Part shown: positions 10,244 through 19,123 of the stretch, in pieces
Numbering within the stretch: position 1 is the first letter of the stretch
Layout of the letters: each line of letters starts with the position of its first letter
The notes under the pieces: model-generated
What the model was told of the DNA's origin: nothing
Database searches by the model: none
The model's input: only the letters and a program-made list of their open reading frames with translations
Assembly: GCF_947501665.1 (NCBI RefSeq)
Contig: NZ_CANMWS010000006.1
Span: 150,824-214,823 of the forward strand
Source of the DNA: an uncultured Shewanella sp.
GTDB lineage: Bacteria > Pseudomonadota > Gammaproteobacteria > Enterobacterales > Shewanellaceae
Length of the DNA: 64,000 bases
Direction: 5' to 3'
Made by a program: the position numbers and the translations under genes

Positions 10244-11446
10244 ATGACACATTCATTTTTCCATAAAAAAAGCGTCGCAGCCCATTCACCAGAAATGAGC
10301 CCATTACGTACTTATCAAAGTTTACTTGATAACCATGCATTAATTAACGATCCAGCACAAATGCAAGCGGTATTAGCACTCGACACTCTTTATCAAGCTA
10401 TTTATCAGGAACAAGAACATCATTCACATTCCGTACCTAAAGGACTGTATTTCTGGGGAGATGTGGGACGTGGAAAGACCTTTCTTATGGATATGTTCTA
10501 TAGCAATCTACAACATACCTCAAAGCTTCGATTACACTTTCATCGATTTATGGCTCGCATACACAAAGAGCTCTCTCTTGAATCAGGCAAGCGTGATCCC
10601 CTAAAAATAGTGGCTAAACGAATTGCAAAAGAAGCACACGTACTTTGTTTTGATGAGTTTTTTGTCTCCGATATTGGTGATGCCATGATCCTAGCAGGTC
10701 TTTTTGAAGCTTTATTTCAACAAGGCACAATATTAGTCGCCACATCAAATATCCAAATTGAATCTTTATATCGAAATGGACTTCAAAGGCAACGATTTTT
10801 ACCCACCATAGATTTACTGCTAGCACATACTAAGCAAATCCACCTTGATGGAACTCTGGACCATCGATTACGATCTTTACAATTTCAGCAAACATACTTT
10901 TTACCTCATGAAATAGATTTCAACGACTTATTTATCAAGCTCACTCAAGAGGAAACACCAAATTCTTCTAAAAAAGCATTATTTATTTCACAAGGATTGC
11001 TGATCCATGGGCGGCTAATCGACACCATCAAATACTCCGCATCTTGTTTATGGCTAAGCTTTGATGCTTTATGCGATGGACCGAGATCACAATTGGATTA
11101 TATTGAAATAGCCAGTCAATTTACCCACCTATTGCTCAGTAATATTCCTATTTTAGGTGGTGAGCCACGCAGTTGGATTCGAGCAAGAGGGACTGAAGAT
11201 GGGCACTTCGCGACTGAAACGGGTGAGAGACAATTGTCCTACGCTATTAATGATGATCCTGCTAGGCGCTTTATTAGTCTCGTCGATGAACTCTACGATC
11301 AAGGCGTTCACCTTTATTTAAGTGCAGAAGTCCCCCTAGAACAACTGTATACCCAAGGGGCCCTCAGCTTTGAATTTAAACGAACATTAAGCCGATTAAC
11401 AGAAATGCAATCCCAAGAATACCTCAACTATCACACAGAAAAATAA
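10244..11446 (+). CDS. zapE: ZapE / AFG1-like ATPase, longer variant
   Basis: ZapE is a P-loop ATPase of the AFG1 family that binds the Z-ring and affects constriction in E. coli. Walker A appears as GDVGRGKTFLMD (about residue 73), followed by LRLHFHRFMARIHKEL and Walker B VLCFDEFFVSDIGDAM. Arginine-finger-type SNIQIESLYRNGLQRQRFLP and the C-terminal SAEVPLEQLY and FEFKRTLSRLTEMQSQEYL are family hallmarks. At about 400 residues it exceeds E. coli ZapE (375). Much of this is an extra 25 or so residues (SWIRARGTEDGHFATETGER region) just before the RRFISLVDE motif. The start is set at ATG 10244; no strong ribosome site is visible. It may be a ZapE paralogue rather than the housekeeping copy. 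Confidence 0.85.
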   Translation: MTHSFFHKKSVAAHSPEMSPLRTYQSLLDNHALINDPAQMQAVLALDTLYQAIYQEQEHHSHSVPKGLYFWGDVGRGKTFLMDMFYSNLQHTSKLRLHFHRFMARIHKELSLESGKRDPLKIVAKRIAKEAHVLCFDEFFVSDIGDAMILAGLFEALFQQGTILVATSNIQIESLYRNGLQRQRFLPTIDLLLAHTKQIHLDGTLDHRLRSLQFQQTYFLPHEIDFNDLFIKLTQEETPNSSKKALFISQGLLIHGRLIDTIKYSASCLWLSFDALCDGPRSQLDYIEIASQFTHLLLSNIPILGGEPRSWIRARGTEDGHFATETGERQLSYAINDDPARRFISLVDELYDQGVHLYLSAEVPLEQLYTQGALSFEFKRTLSRLTEMQSQEYLNYHTEK

Positions 11447-12804
11447 TCTATATTGTTATTAAAATACTGTAAGTTAGGAAATAAATCATCCAATTGATGC
11501 GCCCCAACTCCATACCATTGAGCCAATGAAGCAAACATTTGTTCACTGGCTGTGGTTGGGATCATTCGCCCCCGATTTAATGCATATTCATTCGTCAATG
11601 TTTGTGGCGGTAAAGTCCCATATAAATCACCGTTTACGCTGCCACCTAAAATAAATTGATGCCCCGCCCAACCATGATCTGTGCCTCCACCATTCGATGT
11701 CAAAGTACGACCAAAATCAGACATCGTAAAACTCACCACTTCATTTTCAGCCCCAATAGCTAAATGTGTTTGATAAAAATAAAATAAAGCATCATTGAGT
11801 AATTTTAGTAACTTTGGGTGATTAGAAATTTGATTATTATGCGTATCCCATCCTCCTAGCCCCACAAAAAACACTTGTCTCGACAACCCTTTTTGCTTAC
11901 CAATCCGAATCAAATCTGTCGCTCTAGCAAGCTGAGAGGCTAAGGTATTACCAGTGGGTGTATCAATATCTAAAGGCGATAATTGTGATAAATCTATTGC
12001 TAATTGTTGAGCGTTATCCTCAGCATCTTTCACAACATGATTATAAGATTGAGCCAATAAATGGGAAAATGGAGTCGCATAAATATGCTGCTCAAGAATA
12101 GGTTTTCTTATTGCAGCATAAGCATGGTGTTTATATATATTCATGGTTTCAACGGCATCAGCATTAACATGATAAGCAGACGTATTAATACCTGATTGCC
12201 ATGTATTATGGCCTGTAACACTCACATTTTGTATGAAAGAAGCATTTGAATTTGAGTGTAATAAATCCATTGCTCGACCCGCCCACCCGGTATGGCTAGT
12301 ATTATGCTGATTGAGTTCAGCCCCTCTTTGCCAAGTGAGTTGTTGACTATTATGCGCATAAAGATCGGCGGGCAGTATCGCGTTCTTATTCATTATCTCC
12401 GTTTTCGTTGTTGGCCTAACTAATGTTCCAACATTGGCTTGAATGGCTAGATGACCTTGTTCAAAGAGTGTTTTCAACCCCATCAACTCAGGCATTAAAC
12501 CTATTCCGCCATCAATTTGCTGCTCTGCTGGAATAATTTCCAATGGATATTCACGCGCTAAATTTTGCCGTGTCATTTGATAATCTATCAGTGCTTGCCC
12601 TTCAATAGGCATCAGCATGTTATATGAATCATTACCACCAAACAAAAACACACACACTAGCGCCTTGTAATCGGTAGCAGAAGATGATTGAGCAAATGCC
12701 GCTTGCATCAAAGACAATTGCACGGAACTTAACGCAGCAACCCCCATCCCCCCATAGAGAATATGCCTTAAAAAGGCACGACGTTCATTGAATGAAAAAC
12801 TCAT
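11431..12804 (-). CDS. DUF1501 family protein with Tat-type signal
   Basis: The 457-residue product belongs to the DUF1501 family, alkaline-phosphatase/sulfatase-like proteins of unknown substrate. The N-terminus carries a twin-arginine signal (NERRAFLRHILYGGMG, then a hydrophobic stretch and AFAQS), predicting folded export to the periplasm. Family features are VCVFLFGGNDSYNMLMP near residue 50, the GLGGWDTHNNQ segment, FTMSDFGRTLTSNGGGTDHGWAGHQF near residue 355, and GDLYGTLPP. It is the second gene of a pair with a DUF1800 protein 12 bp upstream, the usual partner in many proteobacteria. Its 3' end overlaps that of zapE by 16 bp in convergent orientation. Confidence 0.93.
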   Translation of the reverse strand: MSFSFNERRAFLRHILYGGMGVAALSSVQLSLMQAAFAQSSSATDYKALVCVFLFGGNDSYNMLMPIEGQALIDYQMTRQNLAREYPLEIIPAEQQIDGGIGLMPELMGLKTLFEQGHLAIQANVGTLVRPTTKTEIMNKNAILPADLYAHNSQQLTWQRGAELNQHNTSHTGWAGRAMDLLHSNSNASFIQNVSVTGHNTWQSGINTSAYHVNADAVETMNIYKHHAYAAIRKPILEQHIYATPFSHLLAQSYNHVVKDAEDNAQQLAIDLSQLSPLDIDTPTGNTLASQLARATDLIRIGKQKGLSRQVFFVGLGGWDTHNNQISNHPKLLKLLNDALFYFYQTHLAIGAENEVVSFTMSDFGRTLTSNGGGTDHGWAGHQFILGGSVNGDLYGTLPPQTLTNEYALNRGRMIPTTASEQMFASLAQWYGVGAHQLDDLFPNLQYFNNNIDYFSV

Positions 12805-12816
12805 TACAGCACCTCA

Positions 12817-14523
12817 TTACCGTTGCACAACAAATTCTGGCGACAGCATGATCACCAAGACTAAATTAGCCATAATGCTATAAGGACTATAAACACCACG
12901 ACTTTCATCATATGCACGAATATCGATGATGAGCTGTTTCAATGAGGCGTCTAATTCCTCACTCATGCCACCAGCCATAAAGAGTAAGTTAAAGTAATCA
13001 ATGGTTAAGTCCTCACCATTTTCAGATTCATATAATGTCACTGATGGCGTGAATTGATTATAAAGCCAAAAATATCGAGCGTCTTCAGCTAAGGTCCATT
13101 CAGCAACACCATAGCGAATAGGCGAAAAGAGATAATTATAGAACTGAATAAGTTGAGACTCATCACTGATTTGTAATTCTGGGGCGACTAAGTCCTGAGT
13201 AGCCAGCTCTGGTGTGGTGAAATGAGGAGAATAAAAATTAAATACAGAAGGTGCATTAAGCGGCTCTTGTCCTACTTTTACACCAATATTGTAAATTTTA
13301 AAGTTATCATGTAATTGCAAAGCATCTAATGCTCGCCACATTTGAGTCATGCGTAATAAGGGTTCTTTAATTTTGCCAAAAGTATCGGGGAAGTCTACAT
13401 GTCCATTACGCGCTTCACTATCCAATAGAATCGCTTTAGCTACCGCAGCTAAGTCGCCTTTTATATTTTGACCGTTATTATTAAAGACATGAGCGACTCT
13501 AGCAATATACTCAGGGCTCGGATTCGATGTCGTTAATCTTTTTATTAACTGTTCACTGATAAAAGGAGCCATATTGGGATGAGACATCAAATTATCTAAC
13601 GCTCCATTGAGATCCGCTTCAGCGGTTTGCATCGCAGGAAGGACCTCACCTAACAAAAGGTGTTTTTCACTTTGATCATGATAATCTTCCCATGCTCGCA
13701 TAGGCGTAACATAGTCATTACTCGAATTACAAAATCTATCGTTTGTGGGCTGTGCAAAACACCAACCAGTGAATACTTTAGCAAAGGTTTCAATGTGCTC
13801 TTGATGGTATGTTGGGATCAATAATCCAAATTCATCACGTTTTTTAGTGCCATCAATATTGAGTTCATGTAATCCGAGAGTGAATAATTGCAGCAGTTCT
13901 CGAGCGTAATTCTCATCAGGGCGATAATTCTCTGTAGCTTTAGCATTTCCAAGATATGTTAAATACTTTCCCATAACAGGACTTAAAGTGACAGCATGCA
14001 ATACATCTCGATAATTCCCAAATGCGTGCTGAACTAACAAATCATAGTAATAAATTAAGCCTTCTTGACGTTCATGTAATTTTGCCGAATTTTGAGACAC
14101 GACTAATATTTGACTTAATGCAAAAGCCATTCTCTGCCTCAGTTGATCATCACTCCAAATAGCCGTTTTCCACCAAGCACTCAAGCGAATAGCACTACTG
14201 TGGGTGTAACTCTGAGTAATTAAGGGAGCATGATAAGACGCTGACAAACTCAATTGCCAATCAATCCAAGCTTCAATACCTAGTGTTTTAACATTTGATA
14301 TTGCCGTTATTGTTGGCCCAAATGTCGCTTGCTGTAATAAACGGGCAGCTTCTGTATCAGAAACCCCTATAGACGGTATTAGAGATGCTAGAACAAGCGG
14401 CGTTGAAACAAGAGCCTGTGAATGCTCCTCTTTTGATAAGGTATAAAATGAGAGAAACACGCTTAATAATATTAATAGGTAAGCATTTTTCTTGGGTAAT
14501 TCTATGTGAAATACTGCACACAT
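12817..14523 (-). CDS. DUF1800 family exported protein
   Basis: This is a DUF1800 family protein of about 568 residues with an N-terminal hydrophobic segment (AYLLILLSVFLSFYTL) acting as signal or anchor. The characteristic opening AARLLQQATFGPT appears near residue 60. The RMAFALSQILVVS, NYARELLQLFTLGLHELN, GWCFAQP and EPLNAPSVFNFYSPHF segments are typical of the family. ATG 14523 is preferred over the upstream GTG because AAGGA lies 9 nt before it. The function is unknown; the constant pairing with DUF1501 suggests a joint periplasmic role, which is inference. Confidence 0.9.
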   Translation of the reverse strand: MCAVFHIELPKKNAYLLILLSVFLSFYTLSKEEHSQALVSTPLVLASLIPSIGVSDTEAARLLQQATFGPTITAISNVKTLGIEAWIDWQLSLSASYHAPLITQSYTHSSAIRLSAWWKTAIWSDDQLRQRMAFALSQILVVSQNSAKLHERQEGLIYYYDLLVQHAFGNYRDVLHAVTLSPVMGKYLTYLGNAKATENYRPDENYARELLQLFTLGLHELNIDGTKKRDEFGLLIPTYHQEHIETFAKVFTGWCFAQPTNDRFCNSSNDYVTPMRAWEDYHDQSEKHLLLGEVLPAMQTAEADLNGALDNLMSHPNMAPFISEQLIKRLTTSNPSPEYIARVAHVFNNNGQNIKGDLAAVAKAILLDSEARNGHVDFPDTFGKIKEPLLRMTQMWRALDALQLHDNFKIYNIGVKVGQEPLNAPSVFNFYSPHFTTPELATQDLVAPELQISDESQLIQFYNYLFSPIRYGVAEWTLAEDARYFWLYNQFTPSVTLYESENGEDLTIDYFNLLFMAGGMSEELDASLKQLIIDIRAYDESRGVYSPYSIMANLVLVIMLSPEFVVQR

Positions 14524-14661
14524 AACCACAAGTCCTTTTGTAGTAATACCACTTTACAACATTAAACTTTTACAGTCTCTAACTCTTAATTAAAGCAATC
14601 AATTTCACTATTTTCCAGCTAATGGTATATTTTTTACGATTTAAAAAATTCATGACAATTG

Positions 14662-15558
14662 CTATTTCCCAGGCTCTCTCTTTGCTGATAAACGCTTTAA
14701 ATTAAGATCATAATCATGAAAACCAATGTGTTTCTGTAAATCTTCAAAGCTCAAGTTGGATTCAATTTTTTCACCTAACTTCAATTTTAATAAGGTTTTT
14801 TGCATGGCTTCAACAGATGCATTCAGTAAGCTCAAAGGATATGCCACTAGTTTAAACCCAATCTTTTCCAATTCAGCGGGAGGTAAAACGGGTGTCACCC
14901 CTTGATCGATCATATTCGCCATTGTCGGAACCGATATTTCTTCGCAAATCATCTTCATTTCTTCAATAGACTGAGGCGCCTCAATAAAAATCACATCGGC
15001 CCCCAAATCTTGAAACGCTTTCCCTCGGCTAATTGCTTCATCAATGCCTAAAGTGGCTCTTGCATCTGTTCTTGCAATAATAACAATATCATGACCCATT
15101 TTTCTCGCTTGATCACGAGCATCTACCGCTGCACCCAATCGCTCAAACGCCTCGAGCTGACTAATGACTTGTTTACCTTTAGTATGACCACAACGTTTAG
15201 GTGTTTGTTGATCTTCAAGCATAATACCTGCAAATCCGGCATGAATATAACCATGCAATGTGCGCTGTACATTCATGACATTACCATAACCAGTGTCAGC
15301 ATCGCCAAAAACCGGAATATTCACAGCATGACAGATATTATGGCCTTGCTCTAACATCTCATGATAACTAATTAACCCTGTATCTGGCATAGCTAACCGC
15401 GCTGAAGAAACGCCAAAACCACTCATAAAAGTTAACATAAAGCCTGCTTGCTCAATCAGCTTTGCACTCAATGCATCAAAAGCACATGGCATTAACAGCA
15501 GACTAGGACTGGCCAATATTTGCCTTAATTGAGTCACTAAGCGCATTTGATTTATCAT
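14662..15558 (-). CDS. Isocitrate lyase / PEP mutase superfamily enzyme (methylisocitrate-lyase-like)
   Basis: The roughly 298-residue product is a (beta/alpha)8 barrel of the isocitrate lyase superfamily. It cleaves or forms C-C bonds next to carboxylates. DADTGYGN supplies the Mg2+-binding aspartates. The loop PKRCGHTKGK carries the Cys of the KKCGH-type motif that acts as general acid in lyases and is absent in PEP mutase, so a lyase such as 2-methylisocitrate or 2,3-dimethylmalate lyase is more likely than a phosphonate enzyme. ATG 15558 is chosen because AAGGTGG lies 5 nt upstream; the GTG at 15567 sits inside that ribosome site. No prpC/prpF genes are nearby, so the substrate is undefined. 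Confidence 0.85.
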   Translation of the reverse strand: MINQMRLVTQLRQILASPSLLLMPCAFDALSAKLIEQAGFMLTFMSGFGVSSARLAMPDTGLISYHEMLEQGHNICHAVNIPVFGDADTGYGNVMNVQRTLHGYIHAGFAGIMLEDQQTPKRCGHTKGKQVISQLEAFERLGAAVDARDQARKMGHDIVIIARTDARATLGIDEAISRGKAFQDLGADVIFIEAPQSIEEMKMICEEISVPTMANMIDQGVTPVLPPAELEKIGFKLVAYPLSLLNASVEAMQKTLLKLKLGEKIESNLSFEDLQKHIGFHDYDLNLKRLSAKREPGK

Positions 15559-15665
15559 AAAACCCACCTTAATTTCTGTTTTTAGATATTCAAAATATTT
15601 AAATATAAAATCATAGCTATACTACCTATTAGTTAATAAAATTAAATTTATCAAGGTCAAGTCGT

Positions 15666-16844
15666 ATGGTTAAAAAACAATGGGTAAAAATCTTTTTTAT
15701 TACACTGATAATTATTGCAATCATCTTCTTTTTAACCTTTAGAATGCTGGTCTTATCAGACAAAGGCATCGTTTCTGCACCAATGATCAAGTACTATTCT
15801 CCTATTGATGGTCATTTAACATTGCTCTACGACAATCCACAAATGCCATTTGGACTCATATTCCCAGAAAACACCCAAATTTTTTCAGTGACCAACAATC
15901 AATTAGCCAAAGATCATCTCTATATTGAACAACAAATTGTAGATATGCAAAAACAGCATGACTTGTTGCTCGAAGAAAAAAGTAATTTAAATAATATTGC
16001 AACGAATACATTAAATAACTATCAGAAACATAAAAAATACTTTATTGCTTGGCTAGAACAAAAACAATCTATTACAGAATCAATTATTAGAGATGATAAA
16101 AAAATATTAGCGCTAAATAAACAAGAAATGAATCGCTTAAATACACTCAAAAAAGGCAACCATGTCAGCATCAGTCAACATGAAGATCAACAACAAACAG
16201 TACTTGATATCGAAAAAAGAATTGAGACCAATACACAGCAACTTAAACTACTCAATCAAGAAATTACCGCCGCCAAAAATGGAGTATTCATCGGTGACGC
16301 CTATAATAATGTGCCTTATTCACAGCAATTTTATGATAAAATTCAACTTGATGTAATTCACATTAACAACAGATTGAGTGATTTAGTCAATCAAATGTCA
16401 TCCTTAAAAAATCAATTTAACGCGAATAAAGAAAAATACAACAAGGCGAATAAAGTTAATATCTCTACACAAAATAAATCCTATTTATGGCAGCTTGCGA
16501 CGGGCAATCACAGTTATGTCAAAAAAGGACAGTTAATCATGGTATTAACATCATGCCATCCGCAATATATTTCGGTACTAGTGTCTCACTCTGTTGCGGC
16601 AAAAGCGGATATAGGTGATGAAGTTAACATCGATATTGCAGGAGAAGATAAAGCTCACACCGGCAGTATTTCTGCCATACAATCTTTTATCATGAATAAA
16701 GATTATGTGGCTTCCACAACCTCTTCTGACGATACCGATTCTATGCTCGTCATTAAAATTACTTCTGATGATGACAATTATCCACAGCATGATAATAATG
16801 CACACTGCCAAGTAGGGAAAATGGCCAGGATTTCTAGCTTATGA
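15666..16844 (+). CDS. HlyD-like membrane fusion protein paired with glycosyltransferase
   Basis: The 392-residue product has one N-terminal membrane segment (about residues 8-30, FFITLIIIAIIFFLTF). A beta-barrel/lipoyl-like start follows (SAPMIKYYSPIDGHL), then a long Gln/Lys-rich alpha-helical hairpin (about 85-265) and a closing lipoyl/barrel half (YLWQLATGNHSYVKKGQLIMVLTSC). This is the architecture of HlyD/EmrA-type periplasmic adaptors. The stop overlaps the start of a BcsA-like glycosyltransferase by 4 bp, so the two are translationally coupled. By analogy with Alg44-Alg8 and BgsB-BgsA it probably helps pass a polysaccharide across the periplasm. The polymer is unknown. Expression is divergent from the lyase-like gene. 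Confidence 0.82.
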   Translation: MVKKQWVKIFFITLIIIAIIFFLTFRMLVLSDKGIVSAPMIKYYSPIDGHLTLLYDNPQMPFGLIFPENTQIFSVTNNQLAKDHLYIEQQIVDMQKQHDLLLEEKSNLNNIATNTLNNYQKHKKYFIAWLEQKQSITESIIRDDKKILALNKQEMNRLNTLKKGNHVSISQHEDQQQTVLDIEKRIETNTQQLKLLNQEITAAKNGVFIGDAYNNVPYSQQFYDKIQLDVIHINNRLSDLVNQMSSLKNQFNANKEKYNKANKVNISTQNKSYLWQLATGNHSYVKKGQLIMVLTSCHPQYISVLVSHSVAAKADIGDEVNIDIAGEDKAHTGSISAIQSFIMNKDYVASTTSSDDTDSMLVIKITSDDDNYPQHDNNAHCQVGKMARISSL

Positions 16845-18805
16845 TAGCTTATTTATCATCATCAATTATTGTTATTTGGTTTTTATTTTTTCTATTATTT
16901 TTAATCATTGCTAATCACTATAAAATTTTTAAACTGGATTTAATCACATTTGGATTTTTTACTCTCATTAATATCACTTACCTCTTCTGGCGTTCCACAG
17001 AAACATTACCAGAATTGTCACTATTCAATATTTGGGCATGGTGCTTTTTCTTACTTGAAGTATTCATGATATTAAACGGCATATTCACTGCATTTTTAAT
17101 CTCAATGATGAATATCAATGTTAATAATCACAGCCTAGAATTACAGAAAAAAGAACCCAGTATTGATATTTTTATTACCACATATAATGAATCCGCATAC
17201 ATTATTGAAAAAACCATTGTTTGTGCGAAAAATATCCATTACAACAATATCAACATATGGATATTGGATGATGGAAAAAGAAAAGACATTGAATTGCTCT
17301 GTGAGCAATATCAAGTACATTACCTTGGTAGAACAGAGCGAACTCACTTTAAAGCAGGTAATTTAAATAACGGCCTCAATTATTCGGCTAACATCACTAA
17401 CGCAGAATTCATTTTAGTACTCGATGCCGATTTTTTATGCCATAAAGATATCGCTACATCATTACTGAGCTGTATCGATCAACATAACGTCGCCATAGTT
17501 CAGGCGGCTCAATATTTCTATAATAAAGATCCCGTTCAGCATAATTTTCTAGCCAGTCAAGCCATTGTAGACGATCAGCGCATTTTTTTTGAAGGGGTAT
17601 TGCCTGGTTTAGACAAATTGGATACCGCATTATGTTGCGGCTGCCCAGCCCTAATTAAACGTACAGCATTAATGAATGTCGGTGGTTTTCCAACCGACAC
17701 TGTCACTGAAGATGTCAATCTCTCGTATAGATTCTTCCAAAATGGTTACATTACTCGTTACACTCAAAAAATTGTCGCTTACGGAATGTCACCTGAAACA
17801 TTAAACGAATACATTAAACAAAGATGTCGGTGGGCAACAGGGACCTTACAGCAACTGTTTTCTCAACAAAGCAGCTTCCGCTTTAATAAGCAATCACTGC
17901 TACAGCGTGTGGAGTTTATCTCTTGTGTTCTTCATTGGTTTTCATACCCCTTTCGCATTATGTGTTTATTAGCGCCTATACTCGCATTACTTTTCTCTGT
18001 TACAACTTTTTCAATCCAAGATGATCAAGTCTATCTGTATGTTCCCATCATCATCATGACCAGCATGATTTTTCTAGCCAGCAAAAATCGTGGAAAAATG
18101 CTGATTCTCATGACAGATGTCATTAATTTTGTCATTGCAATCCCTCTGGTTTTTGCTGTCTTAAAAGGACTACTTAAAAAAGGAAGCCCCACTTTTTCCG
18201 TTACCGAAAAGAACATTAAAATAAAAAATGCCATTATTAATTACCATCTAGCCACACCACTGATTGTATTAATTTCACTCAATTTAATTGGAATGCTACT
18301 CAACCACCACTACAGCTATCAAGTGTCTTTAGGCTCATACACACACCTGTCTTTCGTTTGGGCTTCGATTAATACGCTTTTCTTGCTTACCGGACTGTTC
18401 ATGATTATTGATCTGCCGCGTTTATATCATAAATGGACGCTATCCAACCCCAATATCAATATCATCACTGATACAAAAATCAAGATTGAAGCCCAAGTAG
18501 ATGGGATATCCGTTGAAGACTGCGATGTTTTCATTGCAAAAGATACACTAAAAGAAAATGACAGTATTGAAATTGAACTCACAGGATTTTGCAATGTAAA
18601 AGGAGTGGTGACATCAGTCAAGCCTAACGATCAATCCAGCTCCTCACATTCGCAATACAAGACTCAAATCCATTTCACGGATCCTAAGTCCTTTCGACTA
18701 AAAAATATATTGGGATATGTTTTCTCTAATGGCAATATTTCATTAATGACACAAAATAATTATTGGTATTTATTCAAACGACTCATAAGACGGTTATTCA
18801 TGTAA
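16841..18805 (+). CDS. Processive family 2 glycosyltransferase, BcsA-like
   Basis: The product (654 residues) is a membrane-bound GT2 synthase. There are three N-terminal membrane segments, then a GT-A domain with IDIFITTYNES, LDDG (about 142), DADF (about 194), TED (about 287) and QRCRW (about 326). These are the D, DxD, TED and Q(Q/R)xRW motifs of processive synthases such as cellulose and mixed-linkage glucan synthases. More membrane segments follow (about 360-530). The C-terminal 110 residues look like a divergent PilZ beta-barrel, but I do not see the RxxxR and D/NxSxxG residues needed for c-di-GMP binding. It is coupled to the upstream HlyD-like gene. No bcsB/C/Z genes are present, so cellulose is not the expected product. 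Confidence 0.85.
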   Translation: MIAYLSSSIIVIWFLFFLLFLIIANHYKIFKLDLITFGFFTLINITYLFWRSTETLPELSLFNIWAWCFFLLEVFMILNGIFTAFLISMMNINVNNHSLELQKKEPSIDIFITTYNESAYIIEKTIVCAKNIHYNNINIWILDDGKRKDIELLCEQYQVHYLGRTERTHFKAGNLNNGLNYSANITNAEFILVLDADFLCHKDIATSLLSCIDQHNVAIVQAAQYFYNKDPVQHNFLASQAIVDDQRIFFEGVLPGLDKLDTALCCGCPALIKRTALMNVGGFPTDTVTEDVNLSYRFFQNGYITRYTQKIVAYGMSPETLNEYIKQRCRWATGTLQQLFSQQSSFRFNKQSLLQRVEFISCVLHWFSYPFRIMCLLAPILALLFSVTTFSIQDDQVYLYVPIIIMTSMIFLASKNRGKMLILMTDVINFVIAIPLVFAVLKGLLKKGSPTFSVTEKNIKIKNAIINYHLATPLIVLISLNLIGMLLNHHYSYQVSLGSYTHLSFVWASINTLFLLTGLFMIIDLPRLYHKWTLSNPNINIITDTKIKIEAQVDGISVEDCDVFIAKDTLKENDSIEIELTGFCNVKGVVTSVKPNDQSSSSHSQYKTQIHFTDPKSFRLKNILGYVFSNGNISLMTQNNYWYLFKRLIRRLFM

Positions 18806-19123
18806 TATATTAAAAAATAAAATAAAAATGTACTATTCGCTTCAAATATTCGTAACCGTCATGAATAATGGGAATGTCTGTTAATGCAGAAGCAATTAAC
18901 GACCTTGCCTACAATATATTGAATTCCCGCTGAAAGATCACTCATATAATTTAATTAATATAAATTAAATTTAAATACGCTAAGCGACCAAGATCCTTGC
19001 TACAATACTCGCCATTATTGCTTAGCGATTGGTTACCTTCTCAACCAAGGCGCTTCCTGCTGAGCAGCCATATTCGTGCGACCCGCTTTAGCATACTGTC
19101 GCCAATGATTTAGGATATCGAAA
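18806..19123. promoter_or_regulatory. Leader region of dbpA with long-range inverted repeat
   Basis: This 318-bp gap holds no gene. An 8-bp inverted repeat, CGCTAAGC (18978-18985) and GCTTAGCG (19020-19027), brackets a TACAAT box (about 19010) that could be the -10 of the dbpA promoter. The following 100 nt would form a long 5' leader. The TTG start of dbpA is preceded by TAGGA at 8-nt spacing. Confidence 0.35.

Noticed and set aside
14662..15558. PEP mutase (phosphonate synthesis)
   Set aside because: The loop contains the Cys of the KRCGH motif typical of lyases, and no phosphonate genes are nearby.
16841..18805. Cellulose synthase operon
   Set aside because: No bcsB, bcsZ or bcsC; partner is a HlyD-like adaptor instead, and PilZ motifs are not evident.
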